The notes under the pieces were generated by a model. That model made no database searches and was not told the origin of the DNA. It saw only the letters and a program-made list of their open reading frames with translations. A stretch of DNA of 64,000 bases from CALMKX01 sp036274895 (lineage in GTDB: Bacteria > Acidobacteriota > Thermoanaerobaculia > Multivoradales > SZUA-115), in contig DASUEU010000037.1 of the NCBI GenBank assembly GCA_036274895.1, positions 124,001-188,000 on the forward strand, in the 5' to 3' direction. Each line of letters starts with the position of its first letter. Within the stretch, counting starts at the first letter, position 1. Both the position numbers and the translations under genes were made by a program. Positions 31,501 to 38,356 of the stretch are shown in pieces.

Positions 31501-31781
31501 GCGACCAGCTCGGCCGTTTCGCTCCCGGTCCGGCCGATCGGGGTATCGAAGATCGATTCTTCACCGCCGGGGCCCCACACCACCAGGGAGAAGTCGTGGC
31601 AATCCTGGCGGGCGGAGATGCGGACCAGGCGATCGCGCTCCACCTCCAGGCGGAACCAGCGGGAGCGTTCGCCGATCTCGCCGGACTCGACTTGGCCCGG
31701 TTGGAGTCCGGGCCCGGCACAAGACGTGGCTGGCGCCTTCGACGCGGCCGAGACAGCGAGCAGGATCCAGGCGAGGAACAT
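28533..31781 (-). CDS. Secreted TPR-repeat CHAT-domain protein
   Basis: This 1082-residue protein starts with a signal peptide (about 1-20), then a PPC-like beta domain (about 25-120). A long array of TPR/SEL-type helical repeats follows (about 130-620) and a C-terminal CHAT caspase-like domain (about 740-1082). The caspase dyad appears intact: His943 or His947 in FLHFAVHNYF and Cys992 in VLSACDSARG. CHAT proteins are peptidases or scaffolds that cut partner proteins on a signal. Export of one to the periplasm or surface is unusual but recurrent in sigma-factor-linked CHAT loci. It diverges from a sigma / anti-sigma pair that probably regulates it. Confidence 0.85.
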   Translation of the reverse strand: MFLAWILLAVSAASKAPATSCAGPGLQPGQVESGEIGERSRWFRLEVERDRLVRISARQDCHDFSLVVWGPGGEESIFDTPIGRTGSETAELVAGEAGGYCVELRPLPGEPAGRFELRLDPPRPAEPADRERVARDRDLFDRFARRSQGLAPEAQRRLLEEGLAAWRQHGSWPWQAELEIELAILDQREGRGEAARSRFRGLYEEALRRGDGHVLFRTSFYLPRESAEAFAGFERAAQRAAEDGCPADELGAANAAAVSARHRGDFEAAQRWLDQALALTPRAGDPAGAASAWTNQGVLWLARGEPPARALGAYEQARSHAERLEPGEDRHELENSLRVNEAAALYYSGRMQDARAKLEEALVGLGAREPVAADLGAYHNLGSLFATYGATDRAVSAYSRGLELARALGNRAWEVLFLISQGSVAVRAADYDGGRRLLEQARALAEPESAASAAISRGLGIAARETGQPLAARRFFEDSAIRWERLKEPNREAEATLGLAEVLELGGEAPRALDLVDRGLARLRDGSASVIRADLLACRARLLLAVGRPEQALASLRQAIEFDESLRGSVVAHDLRSRLLARRRERFELEIELHFELAKRPGADAAASLAEAFRASEKARARSFAETLSEARLSLAVPPVLAQAYRDKEKQFQAVQSQWLDQAARLATESPEVRGLAERRRALSRELQGIEEEIRSSNRAVLERLPRPEPPSPGEIQAALGDGEALVELLLGERRGFVFVITKAGITGERLPVGAIEVRAQRDRLLAAIADGVNPKSAAYREPARALFDQLLGPVSQQLAAADRLILVVDGPLHRLPFDALLLPGDGGVPTEGPLYLVRRWAVSQAASATVWAQMRSRPAAPAGSLELLAFADPTPPGAGTDPTPPSAGRGPVALALARLRGAREEVRRISLLFRGGDTSVLEGAEATEQQFKAAAGRARFLHFAVHNYFDESSPDAMSLILAAGGEDNGLLSYSEIAALDLGAELVVLSACDSARGDELAGEGVIGLARAFLFAGAHSLVTSLWVVDDIGTPELMTRFYEGIQQGKGKAEALRLAKLSLIAARGPRAQPRVWAPFVLFGAR

Positions 31782-31840
31782 TTCGATGGAATTCGATCTT
31801 ACCCCGCTCCGCCTGACAGGCTCGCGCCTGGTTCGGATCG

Positions 31841-31869
31841 TTGACTCCGCCCGCCACTTCGGCCAGCAT
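31841..31869 (+). promoter_or_regulatory. Tentative promoter of the sigma-factor gene
   Basis: TTGACT (31841-31846), 17-nt spacer, CAGCAT (31864-31869), about 30 nt before the GTG at 31900. The -10 is weak; the -35 is good. An ECF-autoregulated promoter could also lie here. Confidence 0.35.
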
Positions 31870-31899
31870 CAAGCCGCCGACCCCAGGGGCCATGAGAGC

Positions 31900-32523
31900 G
31901 TGAGCGTCGACGACCAGAGCCTGATCGACCGTTATCTGAGCGGCGAGCCTGGCACGTTCGCCGAGGTGGACGACTGGATCCGCCGGGCAGCGGCGTCCTT
32001 CCGCAGCCGTTTGGAGAGCGACTTCGACGACGTGCTCCAGGACGTTCGTCTGGAGCTGACCCGTCTTTTCGGCCGGCGTACCTTCCGCGGCGAGTCGAGC
32101 CTCAAGACCTATGTCTGGCGAGTCACGGCCAATGCCTGCCTCGATCGCTTGCGGGCTCGCCGGCGGGTGAGCTGGGAGGAGCTCGAGAGCGTCGATCAAC
32201 GGGGAGAGGCGCTGAACGAGGCCGCGGCGCAGAGCTTCCAGTCCCGGGAGACCCGGGACCTCCTGCTGCGCGTCCTCGTCGAGATGAGCGAGGATTGCCG
32301 CCGGCTCTGGGAGATGATCTTCGACGGGCTCTCCTATCGCGAGATGAGCGCCCGGCTGGGCGTGGCGGAAGGAGCTTTGCGAGTGCGCGTGCTGCGTTGC
32401 CGGCGCCGCGCCTTGGCGGTGCGGGGCGACCTCGCCGCCATCGGATCGACGGCGGGAGGTAACGCCTCCCCCCCGACCCCACCTAAGGTTGTCGGGAGGA
32501 GAGGGACTGATGAACTGCCCTGA
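31900..32523 (+). CDS. ECF-type RNA polymerase sigma factor
   Basis: This protein of about 207 residues has sigma region 2 (FDDVLQDVRLELTRLFGRRTF, SLKTYVWRVTANACLDRLR) and region 4 (CRRLWEMIFDGLSYREMSARLGVAEGALRVRVLRCRRR), no region 1.1 or 3, and ends in a short Pro-rich tail. The start is uncertain: a GTG at 31900 begins close to region 2, whereas an ATG at 31786 would leave only four bases from the divergent CHAT start. Its last 14 nt overlap the anti-sigma gene. It probably directs transcription of its own operon and perhaps of the CHAT gene. Confidence 0.85.
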   Translation: MSVDDQSLIDRYLSGEPGTFAEVDDWIRRAAASFRSRLESDFDDVLQDVRLELTRLFGRRTFRGESSLKTYVWRVTANACLDRLRARRRVSWEELESVDQRGEALNEAAAQSFQSRETRDLLLRVLVEMSEDCRRLWEMIFDGLSYREMSARLGVAEGALRVRVLRCRRRALAVRGDLAAIGSTAGGNASPPTPPKVVGRRGTDELP

Positions 32524-33547
32524 AATTCTCGAGCGGCTGCCCTGGTACCTGAACGGCACCCTCGACCCTCGCGAGAAGGATGAGGTCACAAGCCACCTGG
32601 CGAGCTGCGCAGAGTGCCGCCGCGAGCTCGAGGAGTTGCGTCTCGCTGCCGAGATCTACCGTGCGGAGATGCCCCCTGCGGCCGTCATCGACCACGTCCT
32701 GGGCACTCGGGACTCCGGCCTCGATCCGGAGCTGGTGGCCCGGCTGGTCGGCAGCACGCCTCGCTATCAGGAAGAAGTGGCCTTGCTGCGTCGCAGCCTC
32801 GCCGACTCTGCGACGGATGCCGGCGGGCTGGCCGCTGGCGGCCGAGTCTTGACGGGGCGCTTCGCCCGCAAGGTCGAGGTGCCACGGTGGCTGCCGATCG
32901 CCGCTTCGATCGCCGGACTCCTGCTGCCGGCGCTGCTGGTGTGGAACCTGGCGCTGAGGAGCGACCTGGCGAGCACGGTGGCCGAAAAGGGCGCCGTCGA
33001 GTCGAGCCTGGTCGAGGCCCGCGCCGAGGAGGCCAGAATCAGCGCCCTGCTCGAAGCGACGCGGAAGACAGCGGCGACGGACCCGACCGATCGAGAGAGG
33101 CTCGAGCAGCTGGAAGCCGAGCTGGAGGAGAAGAGCCGGCGCGTCACAGAGCTCGAGCAGCGAGTCAAGCGCCCGGAAGGGGCGTTCTTGATGGCGGCCG
33201 TGGAGCTGAGCCCCCAACCACCAGAAACCGTGGTGCGCGGCACCGGCGAGACGGCCCCTGCCATCGAGCAGGTCACCCGGACGGGCCGGACCGTCCGGCT
33301 CTCGCTCTACCTCGAGAACCTCGACCTGGGCTTGGAAGATCGGCTGCGGGTGTCGATCCTCGACGCGAGCGGCCGGCGTACGGTGGTCGGAGAGATCAAC
33401 CGGGCGAAGGCGGAAGAGATCGAACTGGGGCTGCCCACCGCCGATTACCCCGCTGGGGTCCTGACCATCGAGATCGCGAGCGTGGCGGCCGATGGCACGG
33501 TGCGGACGGCTGGATCCACCCAGATCGAGCTGGTTGACCCGCGATAG
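32510..33547 (+). CDS. Zinc-finger anti-sigma factor with periplasmic domain
   Basis: This 345-residue membrane protein has a zf-HC2 anti-sigma domain at the N-terminus (Cys3, His29, Cys33, Cys36 as HLASCAEC) and a long linker. One transmembrane helix lies at about 131-153 (LPIAASIAGLLLPALLVWNL). A coiled coil (about 160-220) and a C-terminal beta domain complete it. The ATG at 32510 has GGGAGGAG upstream. The cytoplasmic zinc finger should hold the sigma factor until an envelope signal is sensed by the outer half. The overlap with the sigma gene supports a cognate pair. Confidence 0.85.
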   Translation: MNCPEILERLPWYLNGTLDPREKDEVTSHLASCAECRRELEELRLAAEIYRAEMPPAAVIDHVLGTRDSGLDPELVARLVGSTPRYQEEVALLRRSLADSATDAGGLAAGGRVLTGRFARKVEVPRWLPIAASIAGLLLPALLVWNLALRSDLASTVAEKGAVESSLVEARAEEARISALLEATRKTAATDPTDRERLEQLEAELEEKSRRVTELEQRVKRPEGAFLMAAVELSPQPPETVVRGTGETAPAIEQVTRTGRTVRLSLYLENLDLGLEDRLRVSILDASGRRTVVGEINRAKAEEIELGLPTADYPAGVLTIEIASVAADGTVRTAGSTQIELVDPR

Positions 33548-33551
33548 GGAT

Positions 33552-34754
33552 TCAATACCGCGGCACCCGCGGGTCGACGTGGCGGCTCCAGGCGTCGATG
33601 CCGCCGGCCAGGCTCACCACCTTGCCGAAACCCCGGGCGCGCAGGTACTGCGCCGCCTTGAGCGAGCGCACGCCGCCGTGACAGTAGGCGACGATCAGCC
33701 GGCCCTGCTCGCCGTCGAGCTCGGCGGCCCGCTCGGGTAACTCCGGCAAAGGCAGGAAGCGGGAGCCGTCGATGCGGCAGATCGCCAGCTCGGGGGGGTT
33801 GCGCACGTCGAGGAGCACGAGGTCCCGGCCGTCGTCGAGCCAGGCTTTGAGCTCGAGGGAGGTCACCTCCCAGGGTAGCTCCTCGGTCTCGATCCCCATC
33901 TCCTCTGCAGCCTCGCTCGGGCCCAGACCACAGAACTGCTCGTAGTCGATCAGCTGAGTCAGGGTGGGATGCTCCGAGCAGAGGGGGCACTCCGGGTTCT
34001 TCTTGAGCTTCAGCTCCCGGAACTTGAGGCGCAAAGCGTCGAAGAGCACCAGCCGGCCGATCAGGGGCTCGCCGATGCCGAGCAGCAGCTTCACCACCTC
34101 GTTGGCCTGGAGGGCGCCGATGATGCCCGGCAACACACCCAGCACTCCCCCTTCGGCGCAGGAAGGCACCAGGCCGGGGGGAGGGGGCTCGGGGAAGAGG
34201 CAGCGGTAGCAGGGACCCTGGGCGCCCCAGAACACCGACACCTGACCCTCGAAGCGGAAGATCGAGCCGTAGACGTTCGGCTTGCCGGTCATCACGCAGG
34301 CATCGTTGACCAGGTAGCGGGTGGGGAAGTTGTCGGTGCCGTCGACCACCAGGTCGTAGCCCCGGAACAGCTCGAGAGCGTTCTCAGAGGAGAGCCGCAC
34401 GGCGTGGGGCTCGATCTTGACGTAGGGATTGATGTCCGAGAGCCGTTCGGCCGCCGCCTCGAGCTTGGACCGGCCCACGCTCGACTGGCCGTAGAGCAGC
34501 TGGCGTTGGAGGTTGGACTCATCGACGACGTCGAACTCCACCACCCCCAGGGTGCCCACGCCCGCGGCGGCCAGGTAGAGGCCGATGGGCGAGCCGAGGC
34601 CCCCCGCTCCCACCATCAGCACCCGCGAGGTCTTGAGCTTCTTCTGCCCCTCCATGCCCACCTCGGGCAGGATCAGGTGGCGGCTGTAGCGCCGGATCTC
34701 GCCCGGAGTGAGGGCCGCTTCGGTGGCGACTCGAGGGTCGAGCAGGGCGGTCAT
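33552..34754 (-). CDS. moeZ: MoeB/ThiF-type adenylyltransferase with C-terminal rhodanese (MoeZ)
   Basis: This 400-residue protein activates the C-terminal glycine of a ubiquitin-like sulfur carrier by adenylation and transfers sulfur to it. The E1-like domain has VGAGGLGSPIGLYLAAAGVG (ATP loop), the family RQLLYG block, and two zinc-binding pairs (CYRC, CPLC). The rhodanese domain (about 295-400) carries the persulfide cysteine Cys358 in VAYCHGGVRS. The gene is last in a four-gene overlapping operon and starts inside the stop of the sulfur-carrier gene (ATGA). Its Shine-Dalgarno is the GGAGG that encodes the carrier's diglycine. Confidence 0.92.
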   Translation of the reverse strand: MTALLDPRVATEAALTPGEIRRYSRHLILPEVGMEGQKKLKTSRVLMVGAGGLGSPIGLYLAAAGVGTLGVVEFDVVDESNLQRQLLYGQSSVGRSKLEAAAERLSDINPYVKIEPHAVRLSSENALELFRGYDLVVDGTDNFPTRYLVNDACVMTGKPNVYGSIFRFEGQVSVFWGAQGPCYRCLFPEPPPPGLVPSCAEGGVLGVLPGIIGALQANEVVKLLLGIGEPLIGRLVLFDALRLKFRELKLKKNPECPLCSEHPTLTQLIDYEQFCGLGPSEAAEEMGIETEELPWEVTSLELKAWLDDGRDLVLLDVRNPPELAICRIDGSRFLPLPELPERAAELDGEQGRLIVAYCHGGVRSLKAAQYLRARGFGKVVSLAGGIDAWSRHVDPRVPRY

Positions 34755-35032
34755 GGCCGGCCTCCGGCAATCGCCGGGATGATCATCAGGCTGTCGCCGG
34801 GCGCCACGGCCGTGGCCTCACCGGCGAGCTCCCGGGCGTTGGTGTCGTTGACGAAGACGTTGACGAAGCTGCGCAGCACGCCGGCGTCGGTGTAGAGGTG
34901 CCGCGTCAGGCTGGGGTACTGGCCGGCCAGGGCGCGCAGGGCGTCGCCGACCGTGGCGGCATCGACCGCCACCTCGGCCTGGCCGCCGGCGTAGCTGCGC
35001 AGAGGGGTCGGGATGTGGATGGTGACGCTCAT
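34751..35032 (-). CDS. cysO: CysO-type ubiquitin-like sulfur carrier protein
   Basis: This 93-residue MoaD/ThiS-fold protein has a beta-grasp layout and ends IPAIAGGRP. The functional C-terminus of such carriers is Gly-Gly (90-91), which becomes a thiocarboxylate donating sulfur. Here two extra residues (Arg-Pro) follow it, so the precursor must be trimmed. The adjacent JAMM peptidase gene is the obvious candidate. The same arrangement is known for QbsE/QbsD of Pseudomonas, and the mec-cysO-cysM set of Mycobacterium makes cysteine. It overlaps both neighbours by 4 nt. Confidence 0.9.
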   Translation of the reverse strand: MSVTIHIPTPLRSYAGGQAEVAVDAATVGDALRALAGQYPSLTRHLYTDAGVLRSFVNVFVNDTNARELAGEATAVAPGDSLMIIPAIAGGRP

Positions 35033-35463
35033 CGGAGAGTCTCCAGGGTCTCTTCGTGGAACCGCTCGCGGTCATCGGCGAGGCGCCAGCTGCGCACCTC
35101 CGCCACATCGCCCGCGCACACCGAGACGATGACATAGGACAGGCCCGGCCAGGCGTGCTCGCGGTCGAAGTCGCTGGGCACCGCCGGACAGTCCGGGTGG
35201 GAGTGGAAGTAGCCGACCACGTCGAGGCCCCCTTCACGGGCCTTGCGATGGGCGGCGAGCACGGTCTGCGGGGCGATCACGTAGCGGTTGTGGCGGGAGT
35301 CGGCCCGCTCGTTGTCGGCGAGCACCAGCTCCTCGACGACCGCCGCCGCGGCCTCCGCCGTCGCCCGCCCCAGCAGGATGCCGCAGCCCTCCTCCGGGTA
35401 GGCCAAGCGGGCGTGGCGGGTGAGGCTCGCGAGCTGGTCGGCGGCGAGGGCGATGCGGGTCAC
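35029..35463 (-). CDS. mec: JAMM/MPN+ zinc metallopeptidase (Mec-like)
   Basis: This 144-residue protein has the complete JAMM motif: Glu in YPEEGCG (24/25), His87 and His89 in HSHPD, Ser97 and Asp100. In the mycobacterial pathway Mec releases cysteine from the CysO-cysteine adduct; here it may also remove the C-terminal Arg-Pro of the carrier to expose the diglycine. The GTG start at 35463 overlaps the cysM stop and its own stop overlaps the cysO start, so translation is likely coupled. Confidence 0.92.
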   Translation of the reverse strand: MTRIALAADQLASLTRHARLAYPEEGCGILLGRATAEAAAAVVEELVLADNERADSRHNRYVIAPQTVLAAHRKAREGGLDVVGYFHSHPDCPAVPSDFDREHAWPGLSYVIVSVCAGDVAEVRSWRLADDRERFHEETLETLR

Positions 35464-36413
35464 GCCTCCTCCCAGAAGGGCTCGGAGAGGTACTTCTCGG
35501 CGCCGTCGCAGAGAACCGTGACCACCACCCCGGCCTCCAAGGTCTCGGCCACGGCGAGGGCCGAGACGACGTTGGCCCCCGCCGAGACGCCCACCAGCAG
35601 GCCTGCCTCTCGTGCCAGACGCCGCACCTGGGCGTAGGCCTCCTCGGTGCTGATCGTCCTCGCCTCGTCGGCCAGCGTGGGGTCGTAGATCGGCGGCACG
35701 ATGGCGCTCTCCATGTGCTTCATGCCTTCGAGGCCGTGCAAGGGCGAGTCGGGCTCGATCGAGATCAGGCGGACCCCGGAGGAGACCTCGCGCAGGAAGC
35801 GTCCGACCCCCACGAAGGTGCCGGTGGTGCCGAGGCCGGTGACGAAGTGGGTGATCCGGCCGCCGGTCTGGGTCCAGATCTCGGGGCCGGTGGTGCGGTA
35901 GTGCGCTCGCCAGTTCTCGGGGTTGGCGTATTGGTCGAGGTAGACGTAGCGCCCGGGGTGCTCGGCGTCGAGGCGCCGGGCCTCACGGATGGCGCCGTCA
36001 CTGCCGTCGAGCGGATCGGTCAGCACCAGCTCGGCGCCGTAGGCCCGGAGGATGGCCTTGCGCTCGCGGCTGGCGTTGGCGGGCAAGCAGAGGGTGACGC
36101 CGAGGCCCCGGCCGGCGCCGATCATGGCGAGGGCGATGCCGGTGTTGCCCGAGGTGGCGTCGAGCAGACGCCGCCCGGGCTCGAGCAGGCCGCGGCGGTC
36201 AGCGTCCTCGATCATGGCGAGGGCCGCGCGATCTTTGACCGACCCACCCGGGTTGGCCATCTCGGCTTTGGCCAGGAGCTCGACGCCGGGGCGACCGACC
36301 AGGAAGGAGAGGTCGATCAGCGGCGTGCCCCCGACCCGCTCCACCTGCCGCAGGGGACGACCGAGGGGGACGAGCGGGTTCGGGGGAGGGCTCTCGAGGG
36401 TGGCGGTCGACAA
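35460..36413 (-). CDS. cysM: Cysteine synthase CysM (O-phosphoserine sulfhydrylase type)
   Basis: This 317-residue fold-type II PLP enzyme has the Schiff-base lysine Lys60 in NPGGSVKDR, the TSGNTG substrate loop, the GLGTTGT phosphate loop, and a C-terminal VLCDGAEKYLSE. CysM of the CysO system uses O-phospho- or O-acetylserine and the thiocarboxylated carrier as sulfur donor. The start is TTG with a GGAG about 9 nt upstream. It is first in the cysM-mec-cysO-moeZ operon and is divergent from a sulfite-oxidase-like gene. Confidence 0.92.
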   Translation of the reverse strand: MSTATLESPPPNPLVPLGRPLRQVERVGGTPLIDLSFLVGRPGVELLAKAEMANPGGSVKDRAALAMIEDADRRGLLEPGRRLLDATSGNTGIALAMIGAGRGLGVTLCLPANASRERKAILRAYGAELVLTDPLDGSDGAIREARRLDAEHPGRYVYLDQYANPENWRAHYRTTGPEIWTQTGGRITHFVTGLGTTGTFVGVGRFLREVSSGVRLISIEPDSPLHGLEGMKHMESAIVPPIYDPTLADEARTISTEEAYAQVRRLAREAGLLVGVSAGANVVSALAVAETLEAGVVVTVLCDGAEKYLSEPFWEEA

Positions 36414-36442
36414 GCGCGGCTCCGGCGGTTGATGACCGGCTC

Positions 36443-36471
36443 AAGCTAGCAGACCAGGGAAAGGTTGTAAA
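36443..36471 (-). promoter_or_regulatory. Sigma70-like promoter of the cysM operon
   Basis: Minus-strand TTTACA (36471-36466), 17-nt spacer, TAGCTT (36448-36443), about 30 nt before the TTG start. The inverted repeat at 36474-36491 lies immediately upstream. Confidence 0.55.
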
Positions 36472-36473
36472 GG

Positions 36474-36491
36474 TGATGATCTTGGTCATCA
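36474..36491. promoter_or_regulatory. Inverted repeat between the divergent cysM and sulfite-oxidase-like genes
   Basis: TGATGA and TCATCA are perfect 6-nt arms around a 6-nt centre. The element abuts the cysM -35 box and sits about 32 nt upstream of the TATCCT box of the other gene, a good place for a regulator acting on both sides. Confidence 0.5.
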
Positions 36492-36522
36492 TTTGATGCG
36501 GGCCGGCACGACCGATCTTCGC

Positions 36523-36528
36523 TATCCT
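36523..36528 (+). promoter_or_regulatory. -10 box of a leaderless gene (sulfite-oxidase-like)
   Basis: TATCCT, 7 nt before the ATG at 36536, and no Shine-Dalgarno. Confidence 0.55.
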
Positions 36529-36535
36529 TCGCCCA

Positions 36536-37186
36536 ATGGACGACAGCATTCGCAGCGGTGAAGAGCGCATCCCCCCTGGCCAGTACGTGTCGAAGAAGTG
36601 GCCGGTGCTGACCTACGGGCCGACACCCCCGGTCGACCTCGACGCCTATCGTTTCCGCATCTCCGGTCTGGTGGAGAGGGAGGTGGAGTGGACCTGGGCC
36701 GAGCTGCAGGCCCTGCCGCGCACGGAGGTCACGGCGGACTTCCACTGCGTCACCCGCTTCTCCACCCTCGACAATCCGTGGAGCGGCTTTTCCACCCGCG
36801 AGGTGCTCTCGCACGTGATCGTGGCCCCCGAAGCGAGCCACGTGGTGGTGCACTGCCTGGGCGGCTACACCACCAACCTGCCGCTCGAGGACTTCCTCTC
36901 CGAGCGCGCCCTTTTCGCCGACCGCCACGCCGGCGAGCCCCTCGCCGCGGACCACGGTGGGCCCCTGCGTCTGGTGGTGCCGCATCTCTATGCCTGGAAG
37001 AGCGCCAAGTGGGCCTGCGGCATCGAGATCGTGGCCGAAGACCAGCGGGGCTTCTGGGAGGAGAACGGCTACCACACCTACGGCGACCCCTGGCGCGAGC
37101 AGCGGTTCTCCTTCCAGGAGACCAAGAACGCCGGTGAGGTCCGGCGCCGCGCCCGCGACCTCGGCCTGGTCCCCGGCCAGAGCTGA
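36536..37186 (+). CDS. Molybdopterin-binding sulfite-oxidase-like oxidoreductase
   Basis: This 216-residue protein consists of just the sulfite-oxidase molybdopterin domain (YuiH/YedY-like). The Mo-ligand cysteine is in ADFHCVTRFS; conserved blocks include WSGFSTREVL, GYTTNLPLED, HGGPLRLVVPHLYAWKSAKW and the FWEENGYHTYGDPW close. There is no signal peptide or Tat motif, so it seems cytoplasmic. Divergence from the cysteine synthesis operon suggests a link to sulfur metabolism, but such proteins reduce varied S- and N-oxides. It ends just before a large palindromic terminator. Confidence 0.88.
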   Translation: MDDSIRSGEERIPPGQYVSKKWPVLTYGPTPPVDLDAYRFRISGLVEREVEWTWAELQALPRTEVTADFHCVTRFSTLDNPWSGFSTREVLSHVIVAPEASHVVVHCLGGYTTNLPLEDFLSERALFADRHAGEPLAADHGGPLRLVVPHLYAWKSAKWACGIEIVAEDQRGFWEENGYHTYGDPWREQRFSFQETKNAGEVRRRARDLGLVPGQS

Positions 37187-37202
37187 CCCGGCAATCTCTG
37201 CT

Positions 37203-37238
37203 CGTAGGCAAAAAAAGTCGCGACTTTTTTTGCCTACG
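37203..37238. terminator. Perfect 36-bp palindromic bidirectional terminator
   Basis: Two 18-nt arms (37203-37220 and 37221-37238) are exact reverse complements with no spacer. Each arm carries a run of seven A on the left or seven T on the right, so both strands give a stem followed by U-rich sequence. It lies between convergent genes and should stop transcripts from both sides. A degenerate third half-copy (ggcaagaaatgtcg) follows directly. Confidence 0.8.
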
Positions 37239-37258
37239 GGCAAGAAATGTCGGGGGGT

Positions 37259-38131
37259 CTAGCCCAACCCGGCCGGCAGGGGCACCAGGACGGAGGCCAC
37301 CAGGGAGGCGGCGGTGGCGAGCAGGAGGAGGAGGGCCAGGGCCACGTGGGTGGCCTTCTCGGGCTTCAAGGGATCGAGGATCCGGGCCGTCACCCAGCCG
37401 CCGGCGAGGCCGCCTAGATGGGCCCAGTTGTCGACGTTCGAGAGCACGAAGCCGAGCACGAAGAAGAAGATCACCCAGCTCCACACCTGTCGGCTCATGT
37501 GGCTCGAGCCGCCACGGCGGCCCCAGTAGATCAGCGCCCCGAACAACCCGAAGATCCCCGCCGAAGCGCCGACGGACAGCAATCCGCCGAGGTGCCGGGC
37601 CAGGAAGCCGGGCAGCACGCCGGCTGCGCTCGCCGCCAGCATGGCGAAGGAGCCGAAGGTGGAGAACAGGAAGCCGACCACCGAGGCGACGACGTAGATC
37701 ACCACCATGCGGGCGGCGCCGTAGCCTTCGGCCACCACCGGCGCCAGCTGCCGGATCCACATCAGGTTGAAGAAGATGTGCAGCGGCCCGCCGTGGAGCC
37801 AACCGGCCGAGAGCAGGGTCCACCAGCGGCCGAGCTCGATCACCGGCAGGGGACCGCTGGCGCCGAGCACCAGCAGGCTGCGGGCGCTCGGGTTGAACAG
37901 CGCTCCGAGGCCGCGGGGATCGAGGGCGGCGACCGCCAGGTAGAGCAGGATGGTGGCGCCCATCACCAGCTCCACGAAGCCGAAGTCCGAGCCGAAGCGC
38001 CGCAGCCAGGGCTCGAGGCCCATCAACGAGGGGCTGCGCGTGCCACAAAACGGGCAGGCGCTCTCACCCCGTCCCACCAGCCTGCCGCAGCCACGGCAGA
38101 CCACCGCTCCGGTTCGCTTGTCTCCGAACAT
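37259..38131 (-). CDS. Rhomboid intramembrane serine protease with zinc ribbon
   Basis: This 290-residue protein begins with a zinc ribbon (CRGCG and CPFCG, residues about 12-30) and continues with six to seven membrane helices of the rhomboid fold. The catalytic serine is in GASAGIFGLFGA, the histidine in NWAHLGGLAGG, and WLHGGPLHIFFNLMWI is the L1 region. Rhomboids cleave transmembrane segments; the substrate is unknown. The start follows a TAAGCT box by 9 nt without a Shine-Dalgarno. Confidence 0.92.
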   Translation of the reverse strand: MFGDKRTGAVVCRGCGRLVGRGESACPFCGTRSPSLMGLEPWLRRFGSDFGFVELVMGATILLYLAVAALDPRGLGALFNPSARSLLVLGASGPLPVIELGRWWTLLSAGWLHGGPLHIFFNLMWIRQLAPVVAEGYGAARMVVIYVVASVVGFLFSTFGSFAMLAASAAGVLPGFLARHLGGLLSVGASAGIFGLFGALIYWGRRGGSSHMSRQVWSWVIFFFVLGFVLSNVDNWAHLGGLAGGWVTARILDPLKPEKATHVALALLLLLATAASLVASVLVPLPAGLG

Positions 38132-38160
38132 GGCGGGTGGAGCTTACTCGAAGCGGCGGC

Positions 38161-38343
38161 TCACCCGCCCCCGGCCGACCGAATCAACCAGACGATGCCG
38201 GCCCCGAGGGCGAGGAGGAAGAGGAAGGTCGAGACCGCCACGATCCGCGCCGCCTTCTTGCTGAAGGTCGAGGCCGTGGCGAAATAGGAGCCCACGGTGG
38301 CGAGGCCGATGAAGATGGTGAAGATCAAGATGGGTTGGAGCAC
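38161..38343 (-). CDS. Small two-helix membrane protein (60 residues)
   Basis: This 60-residue hydrophobic protein has two predicted helices (about 4-22 and 34-55) separated by a short basic loop (FSKKAARI). No family recognised. It has the same orientation as the rhomboid gene, 29 nt upstream of it. The GTG start follows a TAGAAT box by 6 nt, the leaderless arrangement typical of this window, which supports it as a real gene. Confidence 0.65.
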   Translation of the reverse strand: MLQPILIFTIFIGLATVGSYFATASTFSKKAARIVAVSTFLFLLALGAGIVWLIRSAGGG

Positions 38344-38349
38344 GGGGCC

Positions 38350-38355
38350 ATTCTA
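38350..38355 (-). promoter_or_regulatory. -10 box of a leaderless gene (60-residue membrane protein)
   Basis: TAGAAT on the minus strand ends 6 nt before the GTG at 38343. Confidence 0.55.
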
Positions 38356-38356
38356 C

